This document shows, piece by piece, positions 46,701-57,600 of a DNA stretch of 60,966 bases. Under the pieces are notes generated by a model. That model did not search any database, was not told where the DNA came from, and saw only the letters and a list, made by a program, of their open reading frames with translations. Within the stretch, counting starts at the first letter, position 1; each line of letters starts with the position of its first letter. The stretch is from Cyclospora cayetanensis (lineage: Eukaryota > Apicomplexa > Conoidasida > Eucoccidiorida > Eimeriidae): the NCBI RefSeq assembly GCF_002999335.1, contig NW_020312158.1:1-60966 (forward strand), written 5' to 3'. Both the position numbers and the translations under genes were made by a program.

Positions 46701-49145
46701 CGGATCAACGCGTTGCAGCAACTCGCCCTTTTGTCTGTTCGGCTCGTCACCGGAGCCGCAGCAGCGCAGTTTGACCAGCAGCAGCTGCAGGAGGAGGAGC
46801 AGCAAGAGCAGGCGCAGGGGCATCAGGCAGAAAGAACCGCCATCGAGTTTTATGGAGGCCGCATCTACGAAACACACGTCGCTGCCGTATGGGGTGCGAC
46901 TACTGCAGCAGCTCTGCGGAGGCGCAAGCAGGAGGACGCAGCAGCAGCAGCAGTGGCGGAAGCTCTGCAACTGCCCTTGCAGCGGTCATATGTGTGGAGA
47001 GTGGAGGCAGCTGCCGCGTCTCTCATTTGCAGCTGGTCGCTCAAACACGACATGCAGCAGGTGCGAGAGCTGCTGCAGCAGCTTCTGCAGTCTCTGCGGG
47101 GCACGCGCCCGCTGCTGCTGCAGCATGCACAGCGTCAGCAGCAGCAGGCAGTGGCAGTCAAGGCGCAAGAAGCGGCTGCCGCGAGAATGTATGGGCTGCT
47201 AGTTCTGCAGCTCCTCAAGGCCTTTGGAGAGACAGGCGCAGCTGAGGGGCTTCTTCAGGATGCCGCAGCAGACCTTGCCGCCGTTGTAGAAGCTGCAGCA
47301 GAGGCAAGCCAGCAGCATCGAAGCAGGCCAGGAGCGGCAGAAAGTCGCCGTTCCAAGCATGCCGTAAGCGCCATGGCTGGGCACTGCTGGCTGCTGCGGT
47401 AGCAAGCAAGGGGCTGGTGACAAGACTGGGAAGGGTTGCTTTCTTGTTGCTGCAGCTACTGCTGCTGGAGGAGGGAGAGCAGATGTTCTTTCCCGTAGAA
47501 GGGCCTTTTAGAGGGTTCCAAAGTGTATATCTATGTGTTTATGTGTGCGTATGCATGTATATATATATATGTATCTACACATGTGTGTTTATGTTTGTGT
47601 TTATATATGTGTTTATGTGTAAGTATATACATATGTATATATATATGTATATATATGTATATATATGTATATTTGCGTGTGTATATATGTATGTGCGTCG
47701 TTGCGCAGCGGAAGGAAGGCGCTGCAGCTGGCGGCAGCAGCAGCAGCAGTCGTACCAGCAGCAGTGCAGCATTACACTGGTGGGTTTTTGAAGCAAGCTG
47801 CCCAGCTCTCGCTGCTCTAGGAGAAGGCCTTCGCCACTGGAATACGAAAGAGAGTGGTATGCGCGTGTAGCTGCTGCAGTGTGTGCTTGCTGCTGCAGCC
47901 GCTGCTGCTGCGTGGAAGGGGGAGAGGGGGAAGGGAAGCTTTTCTGCGCGCAGGGTCGTTTTGGTGCTGCAAGGCATATGGTGGCAACGTGTCTTGCTGT
48001 TGCTGTGTGTGCTCTGCAGGAGAGCTGCCTGAGCAAGTAGTGACGGCAGCAGCGGCTGCGCTGACAGACGGCCTGCGCTGCCTCGCACGCTGGCGCTGCC
48101 TTCCAGATACTCTTGCTGATGCGCAAAGCGCTGCAGTCATGGGTGCTACAATTAGAGCAGCAGCAGCAGGCGGTAGCAGCGGCAAAGGATGCATGCTGAC
48201 TCCGCTGCTATGGTTTGACCTTCTTGTTCGCATTGCCGTGCCCCTCTTTGAGCAGTCTTTCGACAATCCGCAACGTGTACGCTCACATCCGCGAGGGAAC
48301 TTGCCGGGGAACTGCAGTTATTGCTGCTGCTTCTGCTTCTGCTGCTGCTGCTTCTGCTGTTGCTGCTGCTACTTCTGCTATTGCTGCTGCTGCTTCTGCT
48401 GCTTCTGCTGCCTTGAAGATGTGCTTGGTGGCTGCCAAGCGCTTTTGTACAAACTGCTGCTGCACCTTTTAAGGGTGGCAGCGCTAGTCTGTGCTCAATG
48501 GGAGTCTGCGCATTGCTCCCCCCGCTAGGGCCAGCAGCATGTCCTTCCTGCTGTAGGATTTTACGACATGATTTTGATGGCGCTGTGCATATGTCTATGT
48601 GTATCTGCACGTGTGTGTCTGTATCTGCACATATGTATGTGTGTGTCTGCATACATATTGTGTATCTGTGTGTCTGTATCTGCATATATATGTGTGTGTC
48701 TGCATACATGTTTGTGTATCTGTGTGTCTGTATCTGCACATATATATGTGTTCGTCTGCATACATATTGTGTATCTGTGTGTCTGTATCTGCATATATAT
48801 GTGTGTGTCTGCATACATGTTGTGTATTCTACTGTGTGCAGTATCTGCGTATATGCATGTGTATCTGTGTTTGTGTGTTTTGCGCAGTTGAGCGAGCTCT
48901 GCGAGGCTCTTGTGCGTTGTGCTGAGGGAGCACATCCAAGTGTCTGCAGGGCTTTGGTGCTGTTGCTTATGCGGCTATGGACTTCTCACGGTGTCGCCTT
49001 CGTTGCCGCGGTGCCTCACTGCATGCAAGGACTATCTGAACTGTTAGAAACAGCCGAGGAGGATACGGAGGCGCTGCTCCTAAGATTGATTAGGGAAATC
49101 GAGGCTACTACCGGAATGACTCTCAGTGACAACCTTAAGGCCTAG
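37182..49145 (+). CDS. UTP10: UTP10/HEATR1-like U3 snoRNP (SSU processome) HEAT-repeat protein
   Basis: Component of the small-subunit processome, nucleolar, needed for 18S rRNA maturation. Twelve exons join in frame: 37182-38312, 38485-39297, 39547-40148, 40305-41607, 41764-44250, 44717-44832, 45001-45334, 45555-47363, 47709-47856, 48020-48274, 48419-48503 and 48893-49145, about 3111 aa. The N-terminus shows the family pattern: MVSELERQVQLQR, SFMYDPRDAALVDA, LLSPFFLRQEAHACIEHLLR, LVLLALPFHDTLLFSRLL. The C-terminus matches the BP28CT region: LLYKLLLHLLRVAALVCAQW, then VCRALVLLLMRLWTSHG and LETAEEDTEALLLRLIREIE. Between are helical HEAT-like repeats interrupted by many poly-Gln, poly-Ala and poly-Ser inserts, which explain the length against about 1770 aa (yeast) and 2144 aa (human). 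Intron 4 (41608-41763) is in frame and could be retained. The exon 12 acceptor (48893 versus 48888) is tentative. Confidence 0.88.
39061..39120. repeat. 20-bp perfect inverted repeat inside UTP10 exon 2
   Basis: The arms 39061-39080 and 39101-39120 are exact reverse complements (left arm begins AAACAAGAGAGTGACACTGC) around a 20-base loop. The whole element is coding, giving KQESDTA on the left and SSVTLLF on the right. Confidence 0.92.
44414..44708 (+). repeat. TATG/TGTATA microsatellite in UTP10 intron 5
   Basis: Nearly 300 bases of ATGTATATGTATGTATATGT on the sense strand. The array stops about 8 bases before the acceptor at 44716. The intron begins at GGTAAGAG at 44251. Confidence 0.9.
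45370..45552 (+). repeat. CTG/TTTTTACTGC tandem repeat in UTP10 intron 7
   Basis: Higher-order tandem repeat built from TACTGCTGTTGCTG and TTTTTACTGCTATTCC modules in units of about 28 to 45 bases, four to five copies, ending right at the AG acceptor (45553-45554). It is pyrimidine-rich on the sense strand and may act as the polypyrimidine tract. Confidence 0.85.
47520..47695 (+). repeat. TGTGTATATATG microsatellite in UTP10 intron 8
   Basis: TGTGTTTATGTGTG and GTATATATATGTATATATATG sequence on the sense strand, ending about 13 bases before the acceptor at 47708. Confidence 0.88.
48585..48880 (+). repeat. TGTATCTG tandem repeat in UTP10 intron 11
   Basis: Tandem units of about 35 bases combining TGTGTATCTGTGTGTCTGTA and TCTGCATACATAT. 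The array stops a few bases before the acceptor region at 48887-48892. It is the most regular of the intronic TG arrays in the window. Confidence 0.88.
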
Positions 49146-49463
49146 AAAAAAAGTTTACTTCCTAGTTGCCTCTTGACTTGCCTGAACTGCTCCCCTCCCT
49201 TCAGGCCTTCTTCGGTTCATAGGCCTCGAAGTGTGGGCAGTTGAGTCTGCCCCCCTGATTGCAAGGAGTGGTGGTCGCAAGTGCGACCACCGCATGCAGT
49301 CAACTTCTCCCTCGCACCCCATGCAGTCAACTTCTCTGTCCTAGAGAACGCCTAGAATCCGTGGCTCGAAGGCATAGACCTCGCAGGGAGCTTATGAGGC
49401 TTCTGGCGGCTTCCTGGAGCCTCGGCAGGGCAAACTCACCGGCCGTTTAAAGGCAAAAAGTCT
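49146..49463. other. Short intergenic region with hairpin, UTP10 to Q-rich ORF
   Basis: The two flanking genes converge. A perfect 10-bp inverted repeat with a 2-base loop lies at 49270-49291 (arm GGTGGTCGCA). A 16-base direct repeat containing CATGCAGTCAACTTCT occurs twice between 49292 and 49336. These may be 3'-end elements for one or both genes. Confidence 0.6.
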
Positions 49464-50732
49464 TCAATGAAGGGGCCTAATGGAAGGAAACCAGCGGACG
49501 CCAGCCTTTAGAGAAGGAGCTCTTTGAGGGAGCTCTACGGGGGGTCCTACGTCACGTAGCCGGGGAGCTTGCGATTCTGGTGCCAACCACTCGAAGCCTC
49601 TGGGCGTATGAGGCCCCTGAAATGAGTCTGGTGTCTCTTGGTGCGGTGCTGCTGCTGCTGTTGCTGCTGCTAGAGCTTGTGTTGCGGCTGCAGCTGCGGC
49701 TGCGGCATCCGCAGCGGCGTGGGCAGCGTTGACAGCAGCTGTGTCTGCCGCTGCTGCCGCTGCAGCTGCTGCCCTTGCGGCTTCTTGCTGGTCGCTGTAG
49801 TGCCTCTGCAGAACCTGCTGCGGCTGGATAAGGGGGGGCAGCCTGTGCTGCTGTCGCTGCTCGCGATCGAAGTACTGCTGCTGCGGCTGCAGCTGTAGGC
49901 TGCTCGCTTTCTGCAGAGCGTTCGCCGAGTGGGCAGCTCCAAAGTAGCTTGCATGCCGTAGGTGACCTATGGTGCTGCGTCTTTGCGGATGTTGGTGTTG
50001 TTGTTGCTGCTGAGAAGAAGCATCTTCCAGGCTGCATGACCACATTAGGCGTGACCGGCGTCTCATGAGGCTGAGCGAGAGGGGACTCTGCTCGAGTGTG
50101 CGATAGAGCAGAGGATCTTCTTCCCTTCCCAACGAGAGTTGCTCCGCTGACGACGACGACGACCGCGCCTCAAGGGCGTCTTCATAGTGTCCGCGTGACT
50201 GCTCCTCCTCCTCCTCATGCTGCTGCTGCTGCTGTCGCATTCTCTGCTCCTGGTGCCGCGGCTGCAGCGGCATCTGCTGCCTTTCCCGTTTCTCCAGAGG
50301 ACGCTGGTGCGATGCGTCTAGCGCGCGTTCCCTTGACCCCACTTGTTGCTTCAGGATGTCGTAGGAAAGGGGCGTCTCCTTGCCAGACACCTCGGGGGGG
50401 TACTGCGGCTGCTGCTGAGGCAGCCGCTGCTGCTGTTTCGGCCGTGCGGTGTTCAGACTGTGCGACCACATCAAACGGGATTGACTGCGCAGGGCCTCTA
50501 GCTCGCCCGCTCGCTGCTCCAGAGTCTCCTCTAAGCCCCCATACTGCGTCTGTGGCTGCTGCTGCTGCCTTTCGTTGACTTGCCGCTGCCGATCCACCTG
50601 GGTAGCATGATGCTCTGCGGCGAGGAAACCTCCTCGACTTTGCGCTATTCTTGCGCGCCGCTTGTCTGCCCCTTGCTTTTCAATATCGGCAGGCGCATCC
50701 CAGCTGCTTCGGTGCAGCTGAATATGCGGCAT
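49464..50732 (-). CDS. Gln/Ala-rich hypothetical protein
   Basis: Minus-strand open frame of 422 aa from ATG 50730-50732. The frame stays open upstream without another ATG, and a potential AG acceptor lies just before the ATG, so an upstream exon is possible. The sequence is dominated by Gln, Arg, Glu and Ala, with two copies of a module of about 35 residues that contain TLEQ, then SRLMWS, then Ser-Leu and poly-Gln (SRLMWSHSLNTARPKQQQ and SRLMWSCSLEDASSQQQ). A long Ala-rich helix (AAADTAAVNAAHAAADAAAA) lies near the C-terminus, followed by a Pro-rich tail. No known domain. The duplicated SRLMWS module is the only feature that looks constrained. Confidence 0.6.
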   Translation of the reverse strand: MPHIQLHRSSWDAPADIEKQGADKRRARIAQSRGGFLAAEHHATQVDRQRQVNERQQQQPQTQYGGLEETLEQRAGELEALRSQSRLMWSHSLNTARPKQQQRLPQQQPQYPPEVSGKETPLSYDILKQQVGSRERALDASHQRPLEKRERQQMPLQPRHQEQRMRQQQQQHEEEEEQSRGHYEDALEARSSSSSAEQLSLGREEDPLLYRTLEQSPLSLSLMRRRSRLMWSCSLEDASSQQQQQHQHPQRRSTIGHLRHASYFGAAHSANALQKASSLQLQPQQQYFDREQRQQHRLPPLIQPQQVLQRHYSDQQEAARAAAAAAAAADTAAVNAAHAAADAAAAAAAATQALAAATAAAAPHQETPDSFQGPHTPRGFEWLAPESQAPRLRDVGPPVELPQRAPSLKAGVRWFPSIRPLH

Positions 50733-50909
50733 TGTCGCTGCGTCCGGTAATAACACTGCTGTGGCTGTTGCTGCTGCTGTCGACAAGCACGACGGATGCC
50801 TCGACTCGCTGTCGCCTCACTCAACGGGAAGGCGTACTGCGTTGCTGCGCGTTAGAGGCTTCTTCCAATGCAAATCTTGCCGAATAAGCAGTAAACACTC
50901 ACAATTTCA

Positions 50910-52909
50910 ATGAAGCTCAGCGATTTGCCGGTGAGAAGGCGCTATAGTGGCAGCGCGACGGCAGCAGCAGCACAGGCATGCCCCAGCCAAGCAGCAGCCG
51001 CAGCATCGACAGGTGAAGATGTGTCCCCTGTGTCAACGAAGACGCTGCGAAAGCGAGGTCACTTTCTTGGCTAAATTCTAGTTTCCCAAGCTAATTGCCG
51101 CCACAAACCGTGGTTGTTAAGAGGTTTATTGCACCGTGCGTCCTTCTCGTGCTGCTTCCTCCTCAGCAGCAGCAGCACGCACGAAAGAACTTTCTTCTTG
51201 GCCCCATCGGATGCTCCGTCAACAAACCTTTGGGGGGGCGGGAGGAGGCAACAGCCTCTTCTGACGCTATTTTTACGTGCTCCTAGTGTCTGTTCTTACT
51301 TCTCTGAGACGCGCGCTGGACAAAAAAACAGCAATCAGCACATCAACTTTGTATGCCCTTCGCGGGGTGTTCAGCAGCTACCACCATTTCAGGGTATCTC
51401 AAGAGTTTCGCACCAACGGCAATAGCACAAACATCAGGAGCACAAACATTAGGAGCACAAACGGCAAGCAAGAGCAGCAACTGCAACTGCAGTACCAACG
51501 GCATTAGCAGTGGTAGCAAGCAAGTATATCTTTTAAGAGGCCAGCAGCGGCCGAGTCAGCTCCTACTGCTGCAGCATTAGAAGCCGTTGTGACACTCGAG
51601 CATGGAGGATTCGATATATGCAGACCTCATTGTTCCGAGGTGAGGCTGTAATATTCTGAACTGGGTAAAGGGCAGCCAACTTTGCTGTCTGCTGCTTGCT
51701 GTTGTCACCGAGTTTGCTGTTGCGCAAGACAGTAGCTGCTGCTGCTTCCCCTGCTGTTGCGGGGGAGGCCAAACACTGTGCTGTCTGAGTGTATGTGTGT
51801 ATGTATGTGTATGTGTATGTATGTGTACGTGTATGTGTATGTATGTGTATGTATATGTATATGTGTATGTGTATGTGTATGTATGTGTATGTGTATGTGT
51901 GTATGTGTATGTATATGTATATGTGTATGTATATGTGTATGTATGTGTATGTGTATGTGCATGTTTGCTGCCTCCGCATGCTAGGTACAACCCCGAAGCC
52001 GTTTCCTCAGGAGGCGGAAGGGCAAGGAGGAAGCGGCGCATCAGCGCAGATGACACGGGCGAGCAGTCTGCAGAGCCGGCAGCAGCAGCTGCAGCGGAAG
52101 TGCACGACGAGGTAGAGCTCAGACAGCAACAAAGGTTAGGAGGTGCTGCCTCCATCGACCCTTTGACATGGGCAAGAAGTCTCTTTGGAGAGACTGAGGA
52201 GCCGCATGCTGCTGGCGATCGGCGAGGCGCATCTGCGACGTCGGGAAACGCCGATCTCTCGAAGACGGACAAGGACGCTGTCTATACACCCCATACCGTC
52301 GCCAGGAAGGGGAGCAGCAAACAGCAAGGCAGCGGCCATAGCTCAGCGATCCCGTCGTGTGCTGTTTCTCTAAGACTACAGATACCTAGATTCGTGTCGC
52401 AACAAAGTTGCACTCAGGTGAGGGAGGCAGCACTGGCCTCGCCATGCTGCAACGCACTCGCCGTTGGTGCGAGCGCTGCACTACGCTGCCCTCTCTGGCT
52501 GCTCACTGTCGTAGATTTGTGGGCGTGTTTGTGTGTGCGTGTACTTATGCACTGTGTAGTTATAGCTAGCTGTAGCTAGCTGTGTGCGTGTGTTTGTGTG
52601 TGTCGGTCTTCCCGTACCGCCTTCTTCCCCCTTTTCCCCCGTCGTTCGCCTCCTTCGAGTGGCGGACACACTCTGCTGCATCCTGCGCTTCCTCTTCTAG
52701 GATGCTGCGACGGCAGGTGTATTTTCTCCGCATCCGCTGTAGCTCTGTCGGTGCTTTGGAGCGTGCGATTCTGCTCATGCGCTGTGGGTGGGGTACTGCT
52801 GCAGGCTGCCTCCTTGTTGCGGTCACAGCGAAGCGCTTTGAAGGAAGATTACTTGTCAAAACACCGGGCAGCCGTCCGAGCGAAGCGTGCCGCCACATCG
52901 CACAGCTAA
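50910..52909 (+). CDS. Hypothetical protein, partly modelled
   Basis: Unidentified plus-strand gene. Well-supported exons are 51985-52417 (GT donor CAG|GTGAGG) and 52829-52909 (TAA stop), which join in phase 0 and end SALKEDYLSKHRAAVRAKRA. The long exon reads RYNPEAVSSGGGRARRKRR, an acidic and Ala-rich stretch, then ASIDPLTWARSLFGETEEP and a Ser/Lys-rich region. The first exon is uncertain: the ATG at 50910 (MKLSDLPVRRRYSGSAT) followed by a GT donor near 51010 is a good candidate, but at least one more exon is needed to satisfy phase. The intron before 51985 contains a TGTATG array. The basic cluster RARRKRR suggests a nuclear protein. An alternative last exon would extend to 53028 in another frame. 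Confidence 0.5.
51779..51965 (+). repeat. TGTATG microsatellite in intron
   Basis: About 185 bases of GTATGTGTATGTATGTGTAT on the sense strand, ending 19 bases before the AG acceptor at 51984 in the unidentified gene. Confidence 0.9.
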
Positions 52910-54651
52910 GCCGCAGGCGTTGCTCTTGCGAACTTTTCCAGGCACGCGTGTCTTCTGACAAGCAGGCAAGCAGGGAGGAGCTGCCGCAGCTGCCTGTGAA
53001 GAGCATCTTTGTGTCGCAGCGACAATAGGCGCTGGATGCGCCGCTGTGCACTGAAGGTAGCGTTCTCGTCTCGAAGAGAAAGCAGTGGTCATAACGCCAT
53101 AAGACTTGTGAGATTCACGCTGCCAGTGTAGCTGAAGCGCTTGCCGCGTTATGCACCGTCAGCACTAGCTGCTGAGGCTCTCAAGCCTTTTAAAGGCATT
53201 TTTGGCTAGGATCCTGTCGAGGGGTTGCCCCCAAGTAGCTTTGCGCCGGCTCGTACATGCATGGCTAGAGAAAGATGTATGGGGTTGGCGTGCGTAGCCG
53301 GTAAGGCGACACCTGCTCATCTCCTACGACTTTCAGTACAGTTTTCTAACTGTTAGTGGAAGACAGGCTAATCGGCACACGTCTTCGTGTATCTTATTCA
53401 TTGTAGACTACTGCTAGCTCGATGCAACAGGGCGCAAAAAGCTGCTAGACGCCACGTAGAGCTGGTCGTGAACGGCCGGACTGCTCAGACGGTTCAGCAT
53501 ATGCGCTTGAGCTGTCCTTCATGTGGGAAACAGGGAGTGACTTGGGCAAGGGAAGACGGTAGCATTCTTTTGAGAAGCACAGAATAGAGGTTCAACTGAG
53601 TTATTATTTCGTGGGATTATGTTTCTCTAAGCGGGAACCTTAGATGCGAGGTAATATTGTGGCTAGCCACCTCTTCTCTCGTGCTTCGCGTTTTGCACAT
53701 CTGCGCCCCGCTAGGATTGCTGCTTCTTCACTCTGCCCACCCACCACCGCTTTGTATGTGCAGTTTTGCGCCTGTGTGTATGTAAATATATACATGGAAA
53801 TATGTGTCTGTGGCGTTCGCTGTCGTCTCCTGCATACACCTCTCCTTGCACCTGGATGTCACACTTCGCCCCCTGCGTGCCCTCTGCCCAGGGCCTTTGG
53901 GGTCCAGCTCACACGCAAAAGCTAGAATATGCTCTGTGTGCACGATGGGAGTGCGTGGCTAAGGGAGAGTTTGAGGGGAGGCGCCACTGTATTTGAGCTC
54001 CACGTGGCGCAGGAAACCGTGGTACGGGTGGGGGGCTGCCGCTGACTCCCCTCCCTTCCCCGCCGATTTTAACTGCAATCTACGTGGGCGTTGTGCCAGA
54101 ATAACATCCTCGGGATTACGTGTTCCGCATATGCGTGCATGCAGCCGGTGCGGCATGTGTCTTGGACTGCAGCAGAGACACGAACGCCTCCCCAAGGCGT
54201 GTGCAGCCAGCTGCTGCAGTAGCTCATTTCTGGCTCCTTTTCAGCGCATCTGGTCCAAAGATTGCCCCGAAATACGAATCAAAAGCATTCAGCAGGGAGA
54301 ACTGCCACGTAAGAGCATCCGGCCCCGAAGATCGGCAGCTTTTGGTGGGAGGGTGGTAGTTGGTGGTTGCAACGCTGACCACAAAAACACGACCCCTCCA
54401 CTGTGGGTTCAGCCGGCCTATATAGCTGCGCCTTCCGCCTCTCCGAAAGTCTTTAAGCGGTCATTTTCTGCACGACACAGCGTGTTCGCACGCTTCGCCC
54501 CCTCCAAATCGCCAGTTACAGCCTCCCCTCGTGGGCTGCTGCAGCACACCGTCCAGCGCTGCGCGTCTAACGCGGCAGACGGGCCCTTCAGGGGCCCTCT
54601 GTCTTGGCTTTTCTCCGAGTTTACTGTCCTTTTTTAGCGTTTTAGAGGGCA
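52910..54651. other. Intergenic before the SET-HMG gene
   Basis: No confident gene. A frame ending at 53587 includes a CPSCG motif (MRLSCPSCGKQGVTWAREDG) and could be an isolated exon or a remnant, but no partner exons were found. A TG/TA-rich patch lies at 53772-53805. The promoter and 5' UTR of the SET-HMG gene should occupy the right end. Confidence 0.4.
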
Positions 54652-57600
54652 ATGGAGGAATTTGCGGCGCCGGTAGGGGGAGACAGCGCGCTGCCGCTCC
54701 AGCAAGGGGCCCCCCAGGGAGCAGCCCCCTTGCCAGAAGCTGAGGGAGGAGGCACGGCGACAGTGGATGCGAATTTCGCTTCAGGAGAAGCGCCAACAGC
54801 GCCGTCAGCAGCAGTACCAGCCGTCACGACTGGCTCTGCTTCCGCCTGCCCGCAGGCGAAAGCAGACGAAGGTAGCAGCAGCGACACACAGGAAGAAAAT
54901 CCTCGCCCTCTGCCAGCTGAAGTCGCTCATGAGAGCAGCAGCAGCAGGGAGCCTCGACTCGCCCCCTCGGCAGAAGCCAAGCAACGTGCTCGCCTAAAGC
55001 GGCAGTTTGTGCGCAACCAGTGGCTGGACATAAACAAGGCACCGTCTTGGCCTCCTATCAAGAAAAATAGAGTATGACAGTTCCTAAGGCTCTGCCTTTG
55101 GTGCTCACTTACCTCCCTTATTCGCCCTTTTTCTCGCCACTCCTGCGTCGTGTCTTCCTCCCGTGGAGTGAATTCTTGAATCGCTGAGCACGATGCCTCC
55201 TAATCGACTCCCTCTATGTCATCCTGCATCTACCCTCTCTTAAGCGTCCCTGCATTCCCAGTAGGGAGACGCCTGCCTCATCCGCTTCTTTTTTTCGCCA
55301 TGTCATGCGCTCCTTCGCCTCCTTCCGATCCCCCTCGCGCCTGGCGCCTGCTTCTGTAGACACTGCATGCTCCTCTATGCCTTCTTGTCTGGGACTGCCA
55401 GCAAGGGCTTCTTTTCAAGGCGCTGACATCTCGCCGATGCATCAGCGCATCGGCTGTGCGACTCTAGCGGAGGCTGCGCGGCTGTTTGCTAGCGGTAGCT
55501 CCAGAGGATCTCAGTCTTCTGTCTCAAGCAGTCACTTCTTGCCCTGCGCTTCCCACAGCGCCCCTGCCGTGCTGGCGTCTGTCGATTACAGTTGGGAATG
55601 TGTAGCTGCATGCATGTTCGATTTGGCATCTGTGTGTCGGAGTGTGGTTCTCTGCGCACACTGTTCAGTACCTCGATACAGACTGGCAGAGCGTTGACTT
55701 CAAGCCACAAGCGCCTGAAACAAAAAAGAGCAGGTATGTATACAGATAATATATATATGTATATATACATATATATATATGTAGATGCCTGCCTGTATGT
55801 CGCCATCTAGCAGCAACTGCACCATGAAACGCCTTGTATTTGCGCGTGTGTGTGCATTCGCTTCGTCTCTGCTTCCTGCATCGCCTCTCGCTGAGCATCT
55901 TCTTGTATAGCCAGTCTTATCGCCGTTCAAACGCTTTCTACAACGCATGCGTGCCCGTTTCTTTTTCTCCATCGGTCGCTCGTATAAGGCGAAACTTCCA
56001 TGGCCCCTGTTTTCTTAGGGCGCTTGCAGGGAGGATGCGAAGGCGCCGTTTTTGCCGCCTCTCTTTAAAACGCAATAAATTACGACGGCGTTGAAATGTC
56101 GTTGTCTATGTATAGATCTATGTGAATTTATATACATGTATATATATATAAATTTCACCTATAAATACATGCGTTGCGTACCCCTATGTCTGTGCGTTCT
56201 TGTGTGTCTTTTTGTGTGTGTGGGCTGTCTACAGGTTGTTTCTCAATTCTTTGTGTTATTTGTTCGAGGGCGTTATCACCAAGAAGAGCACTCTGGGGAG
56301 AAGGGCTGGTCAGTTGTTACTGCAATCCACTGCCGCGATGCATGGCCTGCTGCTGTTGCTGCTGCTGCTTTTCGCTATGCCTTATCGGAAGCGGCTAACA
56401 CGTCGCATGTTGTCTGTGATACGGACTCTCCTCCACCTTTCGCGTGACTCCGCCGTTGCCACGTGCAGCCCCTTCTTCAGCCTTCTCGTATCCGTTGAAC
56501 GCGTGGTGTGTAGAGTGGACATAAGGCCACTTGTGCAGTCGCTTGCAGTGCGACGTCGGAACTATCTGCCTTCCGCTTCCTGCGCGGAGCGCTTTTATTG
56601 CAGCAGCAGCTGCAGCAACAACAACAATCCTATTTTTTCCTGTCCTCTTCTGTACTGCGTTCTGTGGGGTCCAGGTTTGGGTCTGTTCTGCGAACGCGCG
56701 AAAGGCTTCGCGAAGGGAACTGTCATCACCGAATTTGTTGGCTGGCTAGTCGATCGCGAGCAAGCGGAGCAGCTCAGGAAGAGGCGCAGGGCTTCCCACA
56801 TAGTGGCAGTTCAGGTATTTTTCTGGCGACTTCTGATGTTTGCTGCGTCTGATGTTTCCTGCGTCTGCTGCTCCTGATGCTGCCTTTCTTCGTGGCACCT
56901 ACAGCCGCTGACACGGCTGCAACACGCAGGGGACGTTGGCTTGCTGCAGGGAAAATCGCGGCTAGCTGCTCTCGTGGTGGCATGGGGTTCAGGCTGAGGC
57001 CTTTGTGGGATCCTTCGATGCCCGTGTGCTGTGCAGAAAGGCTTTTTGTACATTGATGGCGTCAAGGATCCGTATTATGGCACCGGAGGGGCGAGCTTCG
57101 CGAACGATGGCAGCGAGTTCTTGGGAGGGCCAGGAAACAACTCCTATTTCTATCACTGGTAGGCCTTATTCTTAGTGCTGCAGTTGCTGCGGCAATAACA
57201 ATAAGACGCGCGTCGGCGCTTCACGGGCTCAGCCGCGGGGGTTAAAGGGGAGCTGGAGGGGTTAGGGAGGTTGAAGGGGAGTTTGGCGGTTAAGGGGTTA
57301 CAGGGGGGAGAAGAACGGGAGAGTTTTACGCGTGCAGAGTGGCCAGCCCGTCAAGTGACGCCTTAGAGGGCTAGGCGTTTCGAGGCACTTTCCCCCCCTC
57401 GCTTTTCGCGATGCTGGAGTTCAAGCCGCTGTTCACGCTGAGTTCTTGTGCAGGTACGATGAGGAGCTCGGGAGAACTCGCGTCTTTCTCCGCGCGACGC
57501 GAGACATTGCTCAGGGAGAAGAGATTTTTGTTCCCTATGACAAGAACTACTGGTTGGACAACTTCGAGGAACAGGTTGGAAGAAAAACAAAATTAGCGCA

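Noticed and set aside
53387..53587. Short frame with CPSCG motif, possible zinc-ribbon exon
   Set aside because: One CxxC pair only and no partner exon; could be chance.
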